A stretch of DNA of 64,000 bases from Panagrolaimus kolymaensis (Eukaryota; Nematoda; Chromadorea; Rhabditida; Panagrolaimidae), in the NCBI GenBank assembly GCA_028622995.1, contig JAJQJQ010000033.1:2840569-2904568 (forward strand), read 5' to 3'. The position numbers and the translations under genes were made by a program. Numbering within the stretch: position 1 is the first letter of the stretch; each line of letters starts with the position of its first letter. Positions 56,742 to 64,000 of this stretch are shown piece after piece. The notes under the pieces are model-generated. The model made no database searches. It was given only the letters and a program-made list of their open reading frames with translations, and was not told the DNA's origin.

Positions 56742-58052
56742 ATGTTATTTAAAATTATTGATAGCTCTTCAAAAAGCTGTGGTTCCACAGCTTTAAATGT
56801 ATTTCAAACAAGACCAACAAACGTGGCTATTAATAATTCACTTTATCACGAAATTTTAACTTTAAATCCTCTTGATAACCCTCCTTATCATTTCCGAATA
56901 AGCGCTGGAGACGCATATCTCGATTTATCAAAGAGTTACCTAAAAACAGAGTTCAAAATACAAAAGTATGATGAAACAGCAACAAAATGGGTAAATATCG
57001 CAGCAACGGATAACGTCTCTGTTAATCAAGCTTTGGGTTCGACATTTATTCGTAATGTTAAAGTCCTTATCAATGGACGAGAAATTTTTAACAGTAATTC
57101 TTTGTATAGTTTCAAAGCTTTAATGGATATTGAACTTTCACATACACTTGCTTACAAAAAATCTTATTTACAAGCAGCTGGTTATCATACTGATAATGCA
57201 CTTCCAACAACTAAAAATGGAGAAGGTTTTATCGCTAGACAAAAACCATTTTTAGAAGGTAAAAATGTCGAGTATATTTCGAAATTGTTTGTCGATTTGT
57301 TTAATCAAGAGCTCTATTTCTTGAATAACACGGATATTGACATAGAGATTACGCCGCATAGTCAAGATTTTAATTTAATAGCTGGTGATCTTACAAAATA
57401 TAAATTAAGTATTGAATCATGTAAATTGTATGTAAAATCTGTCTATCTTATGGATGGTTTAAATCTTGAACTTGCTGCAAAACTTCAAACAGAGCCAGCA
57501 CGTTATGGTATTCTTCGAACTGAAATGAAATCTCTTATGATTACTGAAGGACGGCAGCAATTCGTAGCCAATATTTTTCAAGAACAAGTACCACGTAGAA
57601 TCACCATCGCCTTTATCAAATATAATTATTTTAAAGGTGAAAAATCAAGCTCTCCATTTTGTTTTGAGCCACATGCGGTCAAAGATATTAGTATACAATT
57701 TAATGGTAAATATTTCCCTAATGTTAATTACAAGCTCGATTTCACAAACAATAATTACACACAAGCCTTCCATGATATGTATGAAAATTTAGGATTCACA
57801 AATACAACAGAATCAAATGGAATCAGTTTAGAAGAATTCAAATCGAGGCTATGCTTCTTTGTCTTTAATTTGACCAACAGTCAGGAGGTTGATAGTTGTT
57901 TTGACCTTATCAAATCAGGCACAACATCCATTCAAGTTAATTTCTCAAAACCTGTTATTGCAGGTGGATTAGCTATGGTGATTTATGGAGAACACGACGG
58001 GATGATAATTGTAGATGGTCATCGTGTTGTCACTACAGATTTAAGTGTTTAA
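56742..58052 (+). CDS. Polinton major capsid protein (double jelly-roll)
   Basis: 436 residues, intronless, in the size range of the Polinton capsid (F54H12.2-like) family. Typical blocks: ISAGDAYLDLSKSYLKTEFKI near residue 55, FIRNVKVLINGREIFNSNSLY, ALMDIELSHTLAYKKSYL, DIDIEITPHSQDFNL, and VPRRITIAFIKYNYFKG. The protein is known to adopt the double jelly-roll fold shared with adenovirus hexon-like capsid proteins and would form pseudohexameric capsomers. The beta-rich, Cys-poor composition fits. It lies between the small GIG protein and a 50-aa membrane ORF with 2-3 bp gaps. Confidence 0.9.
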   Translation: MLFKIIDSSSKSCGSTALNVFQTRPTNVAINNSLYHEILTLNPLDNPPYHFRISAGDAYLDLSKSYLKTEFKIQKYDETATKWVNIAATDNVSVNQALGSTFIRNVKVLINGREIFNSNSLYSFKALMDIELSHTLAYKKSYLQAAGYHTDNALPTTKNGEGFIARQKPFLEGKNVEYISKLFVDLFNQELYFLNNTDIDIEITPHSQDFNLIAGDLTKYKLSIESCKLYVKSVYLMDGLNLELAAKLQTEPARYGILRTEMKSLMITEGRQQFVANIFQEQVPRRITIAFIKYNYFKGEKSSSPFCFEPHAVKDISIQFNGKYFPNVNYKLDFTNNNYTQAFHDMYENLGFTNTTESNGISLEEFKSRLCFFVFNLTNSQEVDSCFDLIKSGTTSIQVNFSKPVIAGGLAMVIYGEHDGMIIVDGHRVVTTDLSV

Positions 58053-58055
58053 AAG

Positions 58056-58208
58056 ATGGTTGGTTTCCATTGTTCAGAAAATATAATATATTTATTGATT
58101 TTTGTTATTATATCAATTTGTGCAGCAGGTTTTTATTTAACAAAACACAAACAGTATTTCAAAAGTTCATTACAACGGTTGGTTTCTATTTTACCATGGA
58201 TGAAATAG
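58056..58208 (+). CDS. 50-aa single-pass membrane ORF between capsid and protease genes
   Basis: Starts 3 bp after the capsid stop and overlaps the protease start by 13 bases in another frame. Sequence MVGFHCSENIIYLLIFVIIS continues to ICAAGFYLTKH: a clear transmembrane helix with a short exposed N-terminus and a basic tail. Too short for most annotation, but its position in the tight gene train and composition argue it is translated. Function unknown. Confidence 0.55.
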   Translation: MVGFHCSENIIYLLIFVIISICAAGFYLTKHKQYFKSSLQRLVSILPWMK

Positions 58209-58618
58209 AAATTAAAAGAAAAGCTGAGAAATTAAAACTTCCAAACTTTTTGGGAACATTTCCAATAAACCAGCTTCCCGTTTCAAGTAAACCATTTTTT
58301 TGTTTTATTTTGAACCATGATCGTCATAATGAACCCGGCTCTCATTGGGTATCAGTTTTAATAAAAGGCGAAAACACTATTGAATATTTTGATAGTTTAG
58401 GCCGACCTCCTCCTCCATCTTTATACAAATGGAAAAAACAAATTTTTTTTAACCGTAAACCAGTCCAAAATATATTCTCAAACTCTTGTGGACATCACTC
58501 ACTTTATTATCTTTACCGAAGATTAGTTTTAAAACACACTCGTGATAATGTTTTAAAGTATTTATACAAGCAAAGAAACCCTGATTTATATGTGAAAAGA
58601 TTTATAAACAATATGTAA
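58196..58618 (+). CDS. Adenain-like cysteine protease (maturation protease)
   Basis: 140 residues from ATG 58196. An in-frame upstream ATG would add 42 residues but they lie inside the 50-aa ORF, so the later start is preferred. Catalytic residues in order: His in PGSHWVSV (H50), Asp in IEYFDSLGR (D66), Gln in VQNIFSNSCGH (Q91) and nucleophile Cys (C98) in SNSCGHHSLYYL. That order and spacing match the adenovirus-type C5/Ulp1-like proteases that cleave virion precursors in Polintons. It is compact compared with adenovirus (about 200 residues). Confidence 0.9.
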   Translation: MDEIEIKRKAEKLKLPNFLGTFPINQLPVSSKPFFCFILNHDRHNEPGSHWVSVLIKGENTIEYFDSLGRPPPPSLYKWKKQIFFNRKPVQNIFSNSCGHHSLYYLYRRLVLKHTRDNVLKYLYKQRNPDLYVKRFINNM

Positions 58619-58719
58619 ATATTTATTAATCAGATAAAGATAAAATTATACATACATACAAATATGAAATAACAATTTAAACATTTAAAATCAGCTAATA
58701 GAAATAATATCATCAAACG

Positions 58720-59053
58720 TTAAATAATTGCTTCGTAGCCAGTTCTTTTCTTATAAAAGCAAGTAATAAAGACCAATAAAAGACATAAAATGATGACAGC
58801 TAAAATCATGATAATAAATGACCAAACGTTAAATGGATCTTCTGAAGCAGCAGTTGGTTGCCATCGAACGCCATGGGCCACAAATTTCTTACTGATGCAA
58901 AAAATTGGTCCTAAAAAACTGTACAAAAAGATAAGAAAGAAAGTAACGTTAAAAAAATTACCCAGCAGGTCGAGCACAGACTTCTTCACCTTCGAGACAA
59001 ATTCCATCAGATCCACAAGCAGTACGATTCAAAATTTGAAAGCCGAGAACCAT
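58720..59053 (-). CDS. Cys-containing single-pass membrane protein
   Basis: Exons 59053-58962 and 58918-58720 (43-nt intron with a TGTACAG acceptor) give 96 residues. The short ectodomain has a C-x5-C-x6-C spacing (TACGSDGICLEGEEVCARP) plus one more Cys in GPIFCISKK. A transmembrane helix follows (FIIMILAVIILCLLLVFITC) with a small basic tail. A small disulfide-bonded ectodomain on a membrane anchor is the shape of a virion surface or accessory receptor protein. No signal peptide, so N-out orientation is assumed. No homologue recognised. Confidence 0.65.
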
Positions 59054-59109
59054 GTTTTAAGCTAAAAAAGTAAACAAAAAAATTTAGTAAAAATTTTATT
59101 TCACGGAAT

Positions 59110-59121
59110 ACACGGATAAAA
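59110..59121 (-). promoter_or_regulatory. Shared upstream motif, copy 1
   Basis: Minus-strand TTTTATCCGTGT about 57 bp upstream of the 59053 start. Near-identical motifs stand 58-72 bp upstream of two other minus-strand genes in this cluster. Confidence 0.4.
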
Positions 59122-59162
59122 ATAAATTTTTTTGGTAAAAAAAAGGAATTGTAAAGCATAAT

Positions 59163-59641
59163 TTAAGAATCGCTTGTTTCGTCATCCGCATCGGATTTAA
59201 CATCGGGATCATCGGGTAGAAACAATTGAGTATTTTTGACACCAAAGGTTAGAATGTAAGGGATTTTTTCACGAATAAAAGTGCTTTTGAAAGGCTTTTT
59301 TGTGATAAATTTCACTTTGAAAACCTAAAACTCAAAATTAACATAAGAAAAATAAAAAATGATAAACCTACGGAATTTAAAGGAATATGTGTTTTGACTA
59401 ATTCCACATTTTTACCCCAAGCCTCGCCTCTAATTACAAGTTTGGGGTCGGATCCAATCATTCGAAATTCGCAAAAAGGAGTTGGTTCACGGTCTTTGAT
59501 TTCTTTAAGTTCTTCAGGATAAATTTGGATCATTTTTAAAGTGAGGGTTGCTTTTTCACCTTTTGGTCCATATTTTAAGATTTCTTTTGGTGGGGAAAGC
59601 TTAGGCTCGAATGATAATTTTTCTCCATTCAAACTAATCAT
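59163..59641 (-). CDS. 143-aa protein with acidic tail, unknown
   Basis: Exons 59641-59372 and 59324-59163 join in phase. The body is beta-rich (KATLTLKMIQIY, PKLVIRGEAWGKNVELV, VFKVKFITKKPF, YILTFGVKNTQLFL) and the last 17 residues are acidic (DDPDVKSDADDETSDS). This arrangement is reminiscent of nucleoplasmin-like histone chaperones, but no family signature is present, so the resemblance is only in shape. It lies between the membrane protein and the first of the three paralogues, all on the same strand. Confidence 0.6.
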
Positions 59642-59712
59642 TATCTAAAAGTAAAAAAACTTTTAGTGATAAAAAGTATTTCTGAAAAAAATTCATTAGT
59701 ACACGGCAAAAA

Positions 59713-59724
59713 AACACGAATAAA
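59713..59724 (-). promoter_or_regulatory. Shared upstream motif, copy 2
   Basis: Minus-strand TTTTATTCGTGT about 72 bp upstream of the 59641 start. Confidence 0.4.
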
Positions 59725-59734
59725 AGGGGAAAGG

Positions 59735-60121
59735 CTAAATATTAAAATATTTTTTTGAGGGGTTATTTAATTCTTCAACAGCATAATTTTTTAGCCATTG
59801 ATCTATCATTTCCTTGAGTGAAACTTGATAATTATCAATAACAAAACGATGATGGCTACAATTAAATACGGCTTTATAGGGTTCATCTGAAATTGTTGTG
59901 GCTTTAACCACATCTTTCAAATATTTCTTAATAAAATCGTCACTGGGAGTTTGGATCTTTCTCATAAAATTATGGAATGTTACGGTTTTTTCCATCCTCT
60001 TGAAAAATTGATCGGCCACACTACAACATGATTTTTCAACGACATATTCGATTCTTGTACCATCCTCCCTGGGGAAAAATAAAATACAAAGTCCGCTTAG
60101 TGGATGAGTATATGTCTTCAT
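59735..60121 (-). CDS. Polinton accessory family, paralogue 1
   Basis: 128 residues, intronless. Shares with its two upstream neighbours: HP-(I/L)-(S/T) near the N-terminus, a CC pair at 32-33, QFFKRM, an IKKYLKD-type helix, the block TTISDEPYKAVFNCSHHRFV followed by ID, and a C-terminal VSLKEMIDQWL helix. No signal peptide or membrane segment, so cytosolic or nuclear. The conserved Cys/His set (CC, C-x-H-H) could bind a metal. Function unknown. Confidence 0.7.
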   Translation of the reverse strand: MKTYTHPLSGLCILFFPREDGTRIEYVVEKSCCSVADQFFKRMEKTVTFHNFMRKIQTPSDDFIKKYLKDVVKATTISDEPYKAVFNCSHHRFVIDNYQVSLKEMIDQWLKNYAVEELNNPSKKYFNI

Positions 60122-60178
60122 TCCTAAAATTTATTTTATATTAAAAACATATCAAACTTATAAAATAAAAAAATAAAG

Positions 60179-60190
60179 ACGCGAATAAAA
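60179..60190 (-). promoter_or_regulatory. Shared upstream motif, copy 3
   Basis: Minus-strand TTTTATTCGCGT about 58 bp upstream of the 60121 start. Confidence 0.4.
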
Positions 60191-60205
60191 AAATATTGAT
60201 TCTGG

Positions 60206-60652
60206 TTATGGTTTTTTAGAAAAAAAAGCTGGTGGGGGCCATTGTTTGTTCAAAATCTTTTTTAAAGGATATTGGGATAACCATTTGTCAACAAAAGGTT
60301 TGAGTAAAACCCGATAATCATGATCAATAATAAAACGATAGTGATCACATTCAAAATAAGTTTCGTATGGGTCTTCCGAAATAACAGTAACTTTGGCGAT
60401 TTTTTTCAAAAAAAGTTTAATATCGTCAACATAATTAATATCAGGCTTTTCATCTTTGAGAATGTTAACAAATCTAGTAACATTATTTAAAATCTCCATG
60501 TTTTGGAAAAATTGATGTGATTCTAGACAGCAATGTTTTTCTGCTGAATATGCATATGGTTCACCATATTTATAAAACACTTTAATACCAAAATTTGTAA
60601 TAGGATGAACCAAAGTTCTGTAATGAGGAGGAACCATAATAACAGTTGGCAT
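60206..60652 (-). CDS. Polinton accessory family, paralogue 2
   Basis: 148 residues, the longest copy, with an extra N-terminus (MPTVIMVPPHYRT) and a short Pro-rich tail (WPPPAFFSKKP). Family signature: HPITNFGIKVFY, CC, HQFFQNM, TVISEDPYETYFECDHYRF then IID, and LLKPFVDKWL. The second His of the HH pair is Tyr here, so that position is not strictly required. Starts 40 bp from the stop of paralogue 3. Confidence 0.7.
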   Translation of the reverse strand: MPTVIMVPPHYRTLVHPITNFGIKVFYKYGEPYAYSAEKHCCLESHQFFQNMEILNNVTRFVNILKDEKPDINYVDDIKLFLKKIAKVTVISEDPYETYFECDHYRFIIDHDYRVLLKPFVDKWLSQYPLKKILNKQWPPPAFFSKKP

Positions 60653-60692
60653 TGGACAATCTAAAAATTTTTTTAATTTTTAGAAAAAAAAA

Positions 60693-61088
60693 CTATTTTT
60701 TGATGTTAGCAGAATCCAAAAGGATTTCTTCTAAATCAAAAATGTTTAGCCATTCATCGAGCAATGGTTTTAACGAGACGCGGTTATCAGAATCAATAAT
60801 AAAAGTATGATGATCACATTTATAAATAGCGTTATAAGGGTCATCAGAAATAACAGTAACATCAATAAAATCTTTTAAAACTTTTTTGATGTAACAATCA
60901 CTTCGAATGTTAAAAAAGTTTTTGAGTAAATCCATATCTTCGAAAAATTGAAACGATTTGTCACAACAATACTCGTTCACATTATAGCGAAGCGGATTTC
61001 GATCTTCATCATAAAAAACAGTTAGAACAAATCCTGTTATAGGATTCCGAAAAGTTTCGTATCTTTGGAAATCTTCGGACTTTGTCAT
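60693..61088 (-). CDS. Polinton accessory family, paralogue 3
   Basis: 131 residues. Signature: NPITGFVLTVFYDED, EYCCDKSFQFFEDM, KKVLKDFIDVTVISDDPY, YKCDHHTFIIDSDNRVSLK and DEWL. It is the first gene of the minus-strand train and divergent from PolB, with a 548-bp gap between starts. Closest in sequence to paralogue 2 in the C-terminal half. Function unknown. Confidence 0.7.
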   Translation of the reverse strand: MTKSEDFQRYETFRNPITGFVLTVFYDEDRNPLRYNVNEYCCDKSFQFFEDMDLLKNFFNIRSDCYIKKVLKDFIDVTVISDDPYNAIYKCDHHTFIIDSDNRVSLKPLLDEWLNIFDLEEILLDSANIKK

Positions 61089-61636
61089 CTTTTCGATAAA
61101 ATATTTTTTTATTTTTCTGTCTTTTATACTTTTTTAAAAATTAAGATCCGCCTTAAAGTTTTCTTAAAAAAGGCGTATGTTTCATTCGTAACGTGCCAAA
61201 AAGATAATTCACTTTATTTAGAAAGAACAATAGCAGGCGGGATGTAAAACATAATTTTGTTTGCAAAAGTTAGTAAAGGCGTGGCTTTAGCGCTAAAAAA
61301 ATTTTTAAAATTAAAAACTTGAAGATTGTGACAGACTCAAAAATAAAAAAATTAAAAGTGCAAAAGTTAGAGAGGCGGAGTTTGGATAAAAAAACTTTTT
61401 TTTACATGTTAGAATTTTTTTCATGTAAAAAATTTTAGGCGGCGTCAAAAAAAGTTTAAAACTAAAAGTGCAAAAGTTAGAACAGGCGTGGTTTCAAATT
61501 TTAGTTTTTTATAATTTAAATTAGTTCAAGACTTTTCTTTTCTTACAAATTTGAAAAAATATTTTTCTAGCAGAGGAGGAGGAGTTTAAAAATGATATAA
61601 AAGCGTTCAGATTTTATCTTTTTTTATATTTTTAAG
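61089..61636. promoter_or_regulatory. Divergent control region upstream of PolB with three direct repeats
   Basis: TGCAAAAGTTAG followed within 2-5 bases by GGCG occurs three times (about 61262, 61359, 61469), each followed by a G/T-rich patch such as GCGTGG. A TATA-like GATATAAAAG sits at about 61594, some 40 bp before the PolB start. This is the largest gap in the element and could hold promoters for both directions. Confidence 0.45.
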
Positions 61637-64000
61637 ATGGAACATTCTTCCAAAGGTTCATCTGGTAACCGAAGTGTAGAAGATGTTTACGTGATGAAGG
61701 TGTTTCAGCACCAGCTAAGAAACGTGGATTTACGATCGAAGATTTATTACGTGATAATGGTGATGATGATTCTTGCTTCCGAAAAAGTCTTGTTAGCATC
61801 CAAACTAATAATAAGTTTAGGATTAGACGTAGGATTTATAAAATGTTGTTTGAGCGATTATCTAAATGCCCCCGATCCTAAACAAAGTTTATTAGATAGT
61901 ATCAACGAAAGCTTTCAAATTATTTTGTATGAAGATCCAGATGTTACTAAAGTTGGCTTAAGCTTACAATCAGAGGCTTTAAATTCAAACTTGGATCTTC
62001 CATTTTCGGATATAAAACAAAATGTTATGCAACTTTTTGACAATTCTCTTTTTAAATTGCAGCAAAGCGAGCGCTTAGTTCCTCTTTTTGACCATCCTTT
62101 ACATTTATCTATTACCACATATGTTCCGCCTGTAGGTGCAGGATTTGACCCGCTTTTTGGAAATATTGATTTTGATAATATGATCAATGTTAACTTATCT
62201 GATAATTTTTGCCTCTTCCACTCTATAATCGCTTCAATGTCTTACTGTACTTCTAAAAATAAGAACACTAGTCAACGAAAGCACGCGGCTATTTATAAAA
62301 ATGTAGGAGCATATAGGGATATTTTAACAAGCACTGCTTTAGGTCTAATTAAAAATTCTAAAATTTCTCCCTATTTATCTGGCTATGGTATTGAACATGT
62401 AAAACTTGTTCAAGCATATTTAACAGAAACTTTTGGAGATATGTTTTGTCTGCTTGTGTTTAGCACGAGTAGTTATACAAAGCCTGTTTACAAAGGTGAT
62501 GTTGAAAACCCTCAGTATTATCTATGTCTCTTTTATTTCAATGAGCATTTTTATGCGATCAAAAACTTGAATTTATTTTGTACTGGTAAGAGATCGTATT
62601 TTTATTGCGTACCTTGTTCCAGTACCTTTAATAATAGCGCATATCACACAGCCTCATGTATTAGGAAATGTGTCTATTGCCTAAGAATAGGTAGGACCAT
62701 GCCCTGTAAAGTTAGCACCCGCAGGCTATGTGAAGACTGTAACCGCTTCCTACCTTCGTTAGAGTGCTATAATTATCATAGAGAAGCTAAAATATGTGGT
62801 AAATTTGTTAATTGCCTAGATTGTTATCAAACATTCAAGGTAAATAAAAAAACTAAACATATTTGCGGCGAGAAGCTATGTTTACGCTGTTACGTCTACC
62901 ATTCTAAGAAAGATCAATGTTATATTAGGAAAACAAAAATTAAGCGCGATGAAAATCATTCGCTATGTTATTTTCGATTTTGAGACTACTCAAGACACTA
63001 AAGTTGATGAATCCGTGTTTGAGCATGAAGTCAACTTCATTTGCGCGCTAATTTTTTGTACAAAATGTCTGCTAAACAAAGATTTCTTGTCTATTCCTTG
63101 TACTATCTGCGGACCTAAGCAAAAAAAATGGTCAGCCCCTCTAGGAGATAATTGTATTTTTGAGTTTACTAAATGGATAATATATGATCTTGATAAAACC
63201 TATAAAACTATAGCTTTATCTCATTTTGGAGGTATGTTTTTTATTTAGAAAAAAATAGTAATGGTTAAGATTTTTTTAGGCCGTTTCGATAATATTTTCG
63301 TTCTAAAACAACTTTTTAAATTAAATGTAAACCCTTCTTGCGTTAAAAATGGCAATAAGTTTTATGAAATTCATGTTAAAAAGGGAAAAAATACTACCGA
63401 AACTATTTTCAAAGATTCTTTCAACTTTATGTCTGTTCCTTTAAGCAATCTTGTTAAAACCTTTAACCTTTCTATCGAAGAGAAGCAATTTTTCCCCCAT
63501 AAATTTAATTACTCAAAAAACTATAATTTACGATTGAATCATCTCCCCAACAAGAGTGATTATTTTTATTCTACCATGTCAAGAGCAAAACAAATTATTT
63601 TTGACGAATGGTACAATAAAGAGTACAATACTCCTTTCTATTTACCAGAAAAACTCGACGAGTACTGTAGTAGCGATTGTCTTATATTAGCCCATGCTGT
63701 TGCAGAATTCCGACGTATTTTTTTAAATATTTGTGGAATCGATCCTTTCAAAGAAAGCTGTACTATCCCTGGAGCTTGTATGAAAATGTATAGAAATCAG
63801 TTTATGCCTGAAAAAACTTTGGCTATTGTTCCAGAACATGGATACCAAAAACACACGAATGCCAGTGAAATTTCACTTAAATATTTTACATGGTTCGCTT
63901 ACACAACTGGAAAAAATATTCGTCATAGAAACACGTTGTTGGGAGAATTCAAAGTAGGAAATTATTATGTTGATGCATTTATTGAAGCAGAGAATCATAT
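61637..64000 (+). CDS. Polinton protein-primed DNA polymerase B (partial; frame break)
   Basis: The first open frame runs 61637-62983 (448 codons): an N-terminal region with DNFCLFHSIIAS, then a Cys/His-rich block (CVYCLRIG, CEDCNRF, CLDCYQTF, HICGEKLCLRCY) of the kind found before the exonuclease in Polinton PolB. The exonuclease begins in another frame, ATG 62949, with ExoI FDFETTQ. ExoII is in SHFGGRFDNIFVL, formed across a GT-AG intron (63232-63279). ExoIII is YCSSDCLILAH near 63665. Polymerase motifs lie beyond the right edge. The two frames overlap by 35 bp, so either one indel, a +1 shift or two separate polypeptides. Known role: protein-primed replication of the element. Confidence 0.85.

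Larger units (their letters stand above)
50720..64000. mobile_element. Polinton/Maverick virus-like transposon (right end outside window)
   Basis: Hallmark genes are all present: packaging ATPase, rve integrase with chromodomain, double jelly-roll capsid protein, adenain-like protease and protein-primed PolB. Between them are small virion-type genes and unrecognised membrane and paralogous genes. At least 14 genes lie on both strands with 2-40 bp gaps or short overlaps, much denser than the host DNA. Some carry 43-60-nt nematode-type introns, so the element is adapted to the host nucleus. The integrase is internal rather than next to a terminus. Ends and target duplication cannot be determined here. 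Confidence 0.92.

Overview
The window reads as nuclear DNA of a free-living or parasitic nematode. It is AT-rich, has many introns of only 45-60 bases, uses splice acceptors of the TTTCAG/TTTTTAG type, and carries single-copy genes recognisable as nematode orthologues (abl-1, ric-8, a copper chaperone, gamma-syntrophin, a nematode globin, ribokinase, eIF1A). The species cannot be named from sequence alone. Gene models were built by joining open exons across GT-AG introns. The completed multi-exon models keep phase throughout, which supports them.

Layout: 0.2-4.4 kb ABL tyrosine kinase; 4.8-6.0 kb AT-hook-like protein; 6.5-7.3 kb four-TM protein; 7.7-9.2 kb short/branched-chain acyl-CoA dehydrogenase; 9.5-12.7 kb large, mostly disordered protein with LOTUS-like ends; 14.0-16.0 kb RIC-8; 16.4-18.3 kb UTP25; 18.4-18.8 kb ATX1/CUC-1 copper chaperone; 19.2-19.6 kb CDK2AP1; 19.7-21.5 kb gamma-syntrophin; 21.9-23.1 kb tandem CCCH zinc finger protein.

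23.7-30.4 kb is a head-to-tail array of four related repeat units (2353, 2145, 1225 and 931 bp). Each unit ends with a perfect GC-rich hairpin followed by CACTGG, and two contain a 16-bp minisatellite. The array looks like a non-autonomous Helitron/Helentron insertion. It sits in the last codons of a secreted-protein gene (30.3-31.0 kb) and appears to have replaced a KDEL-like tail. After it come a globin, a gene-poor stretch of about 6.8 kb with an hAT-type MITE (8-bp target duplication), a small membrane protein, ribokinase, eIF1A, a secreted CULT-domain protein, a 3.9 kb gene-free stretch with a 577-bp foldback element, and a RING protein with four PPxY motifs.

50.7-64.0 kb (running off the right edge) is a Polinton/Maverick, a virus-like self-synthesising DNA transposon. 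It encodes a packaging ATPase, retroviral-type integrase with chromodomain, double jelly-roll major capsid protein, adenain-type protease, several small virion-type proteins, and the start of a protein-primed family B DNA polymerase. It also carries genes I do not recognise: a type I membrane protein opposite the integrase start, a 50-aa membrane ORF, a 96-aa Cys-containing membrane protein, a 143-aa acidic-tailed protein, and a tandem family of three paralogues with a shared CC / IS-acidic-acidic-PY / C-x-H-H/Y-x-F-I/V-I-D signature. These accessory genes are the most likely place in this window for something undescribed. Neither terminal inverted repeat of the element could be identified.
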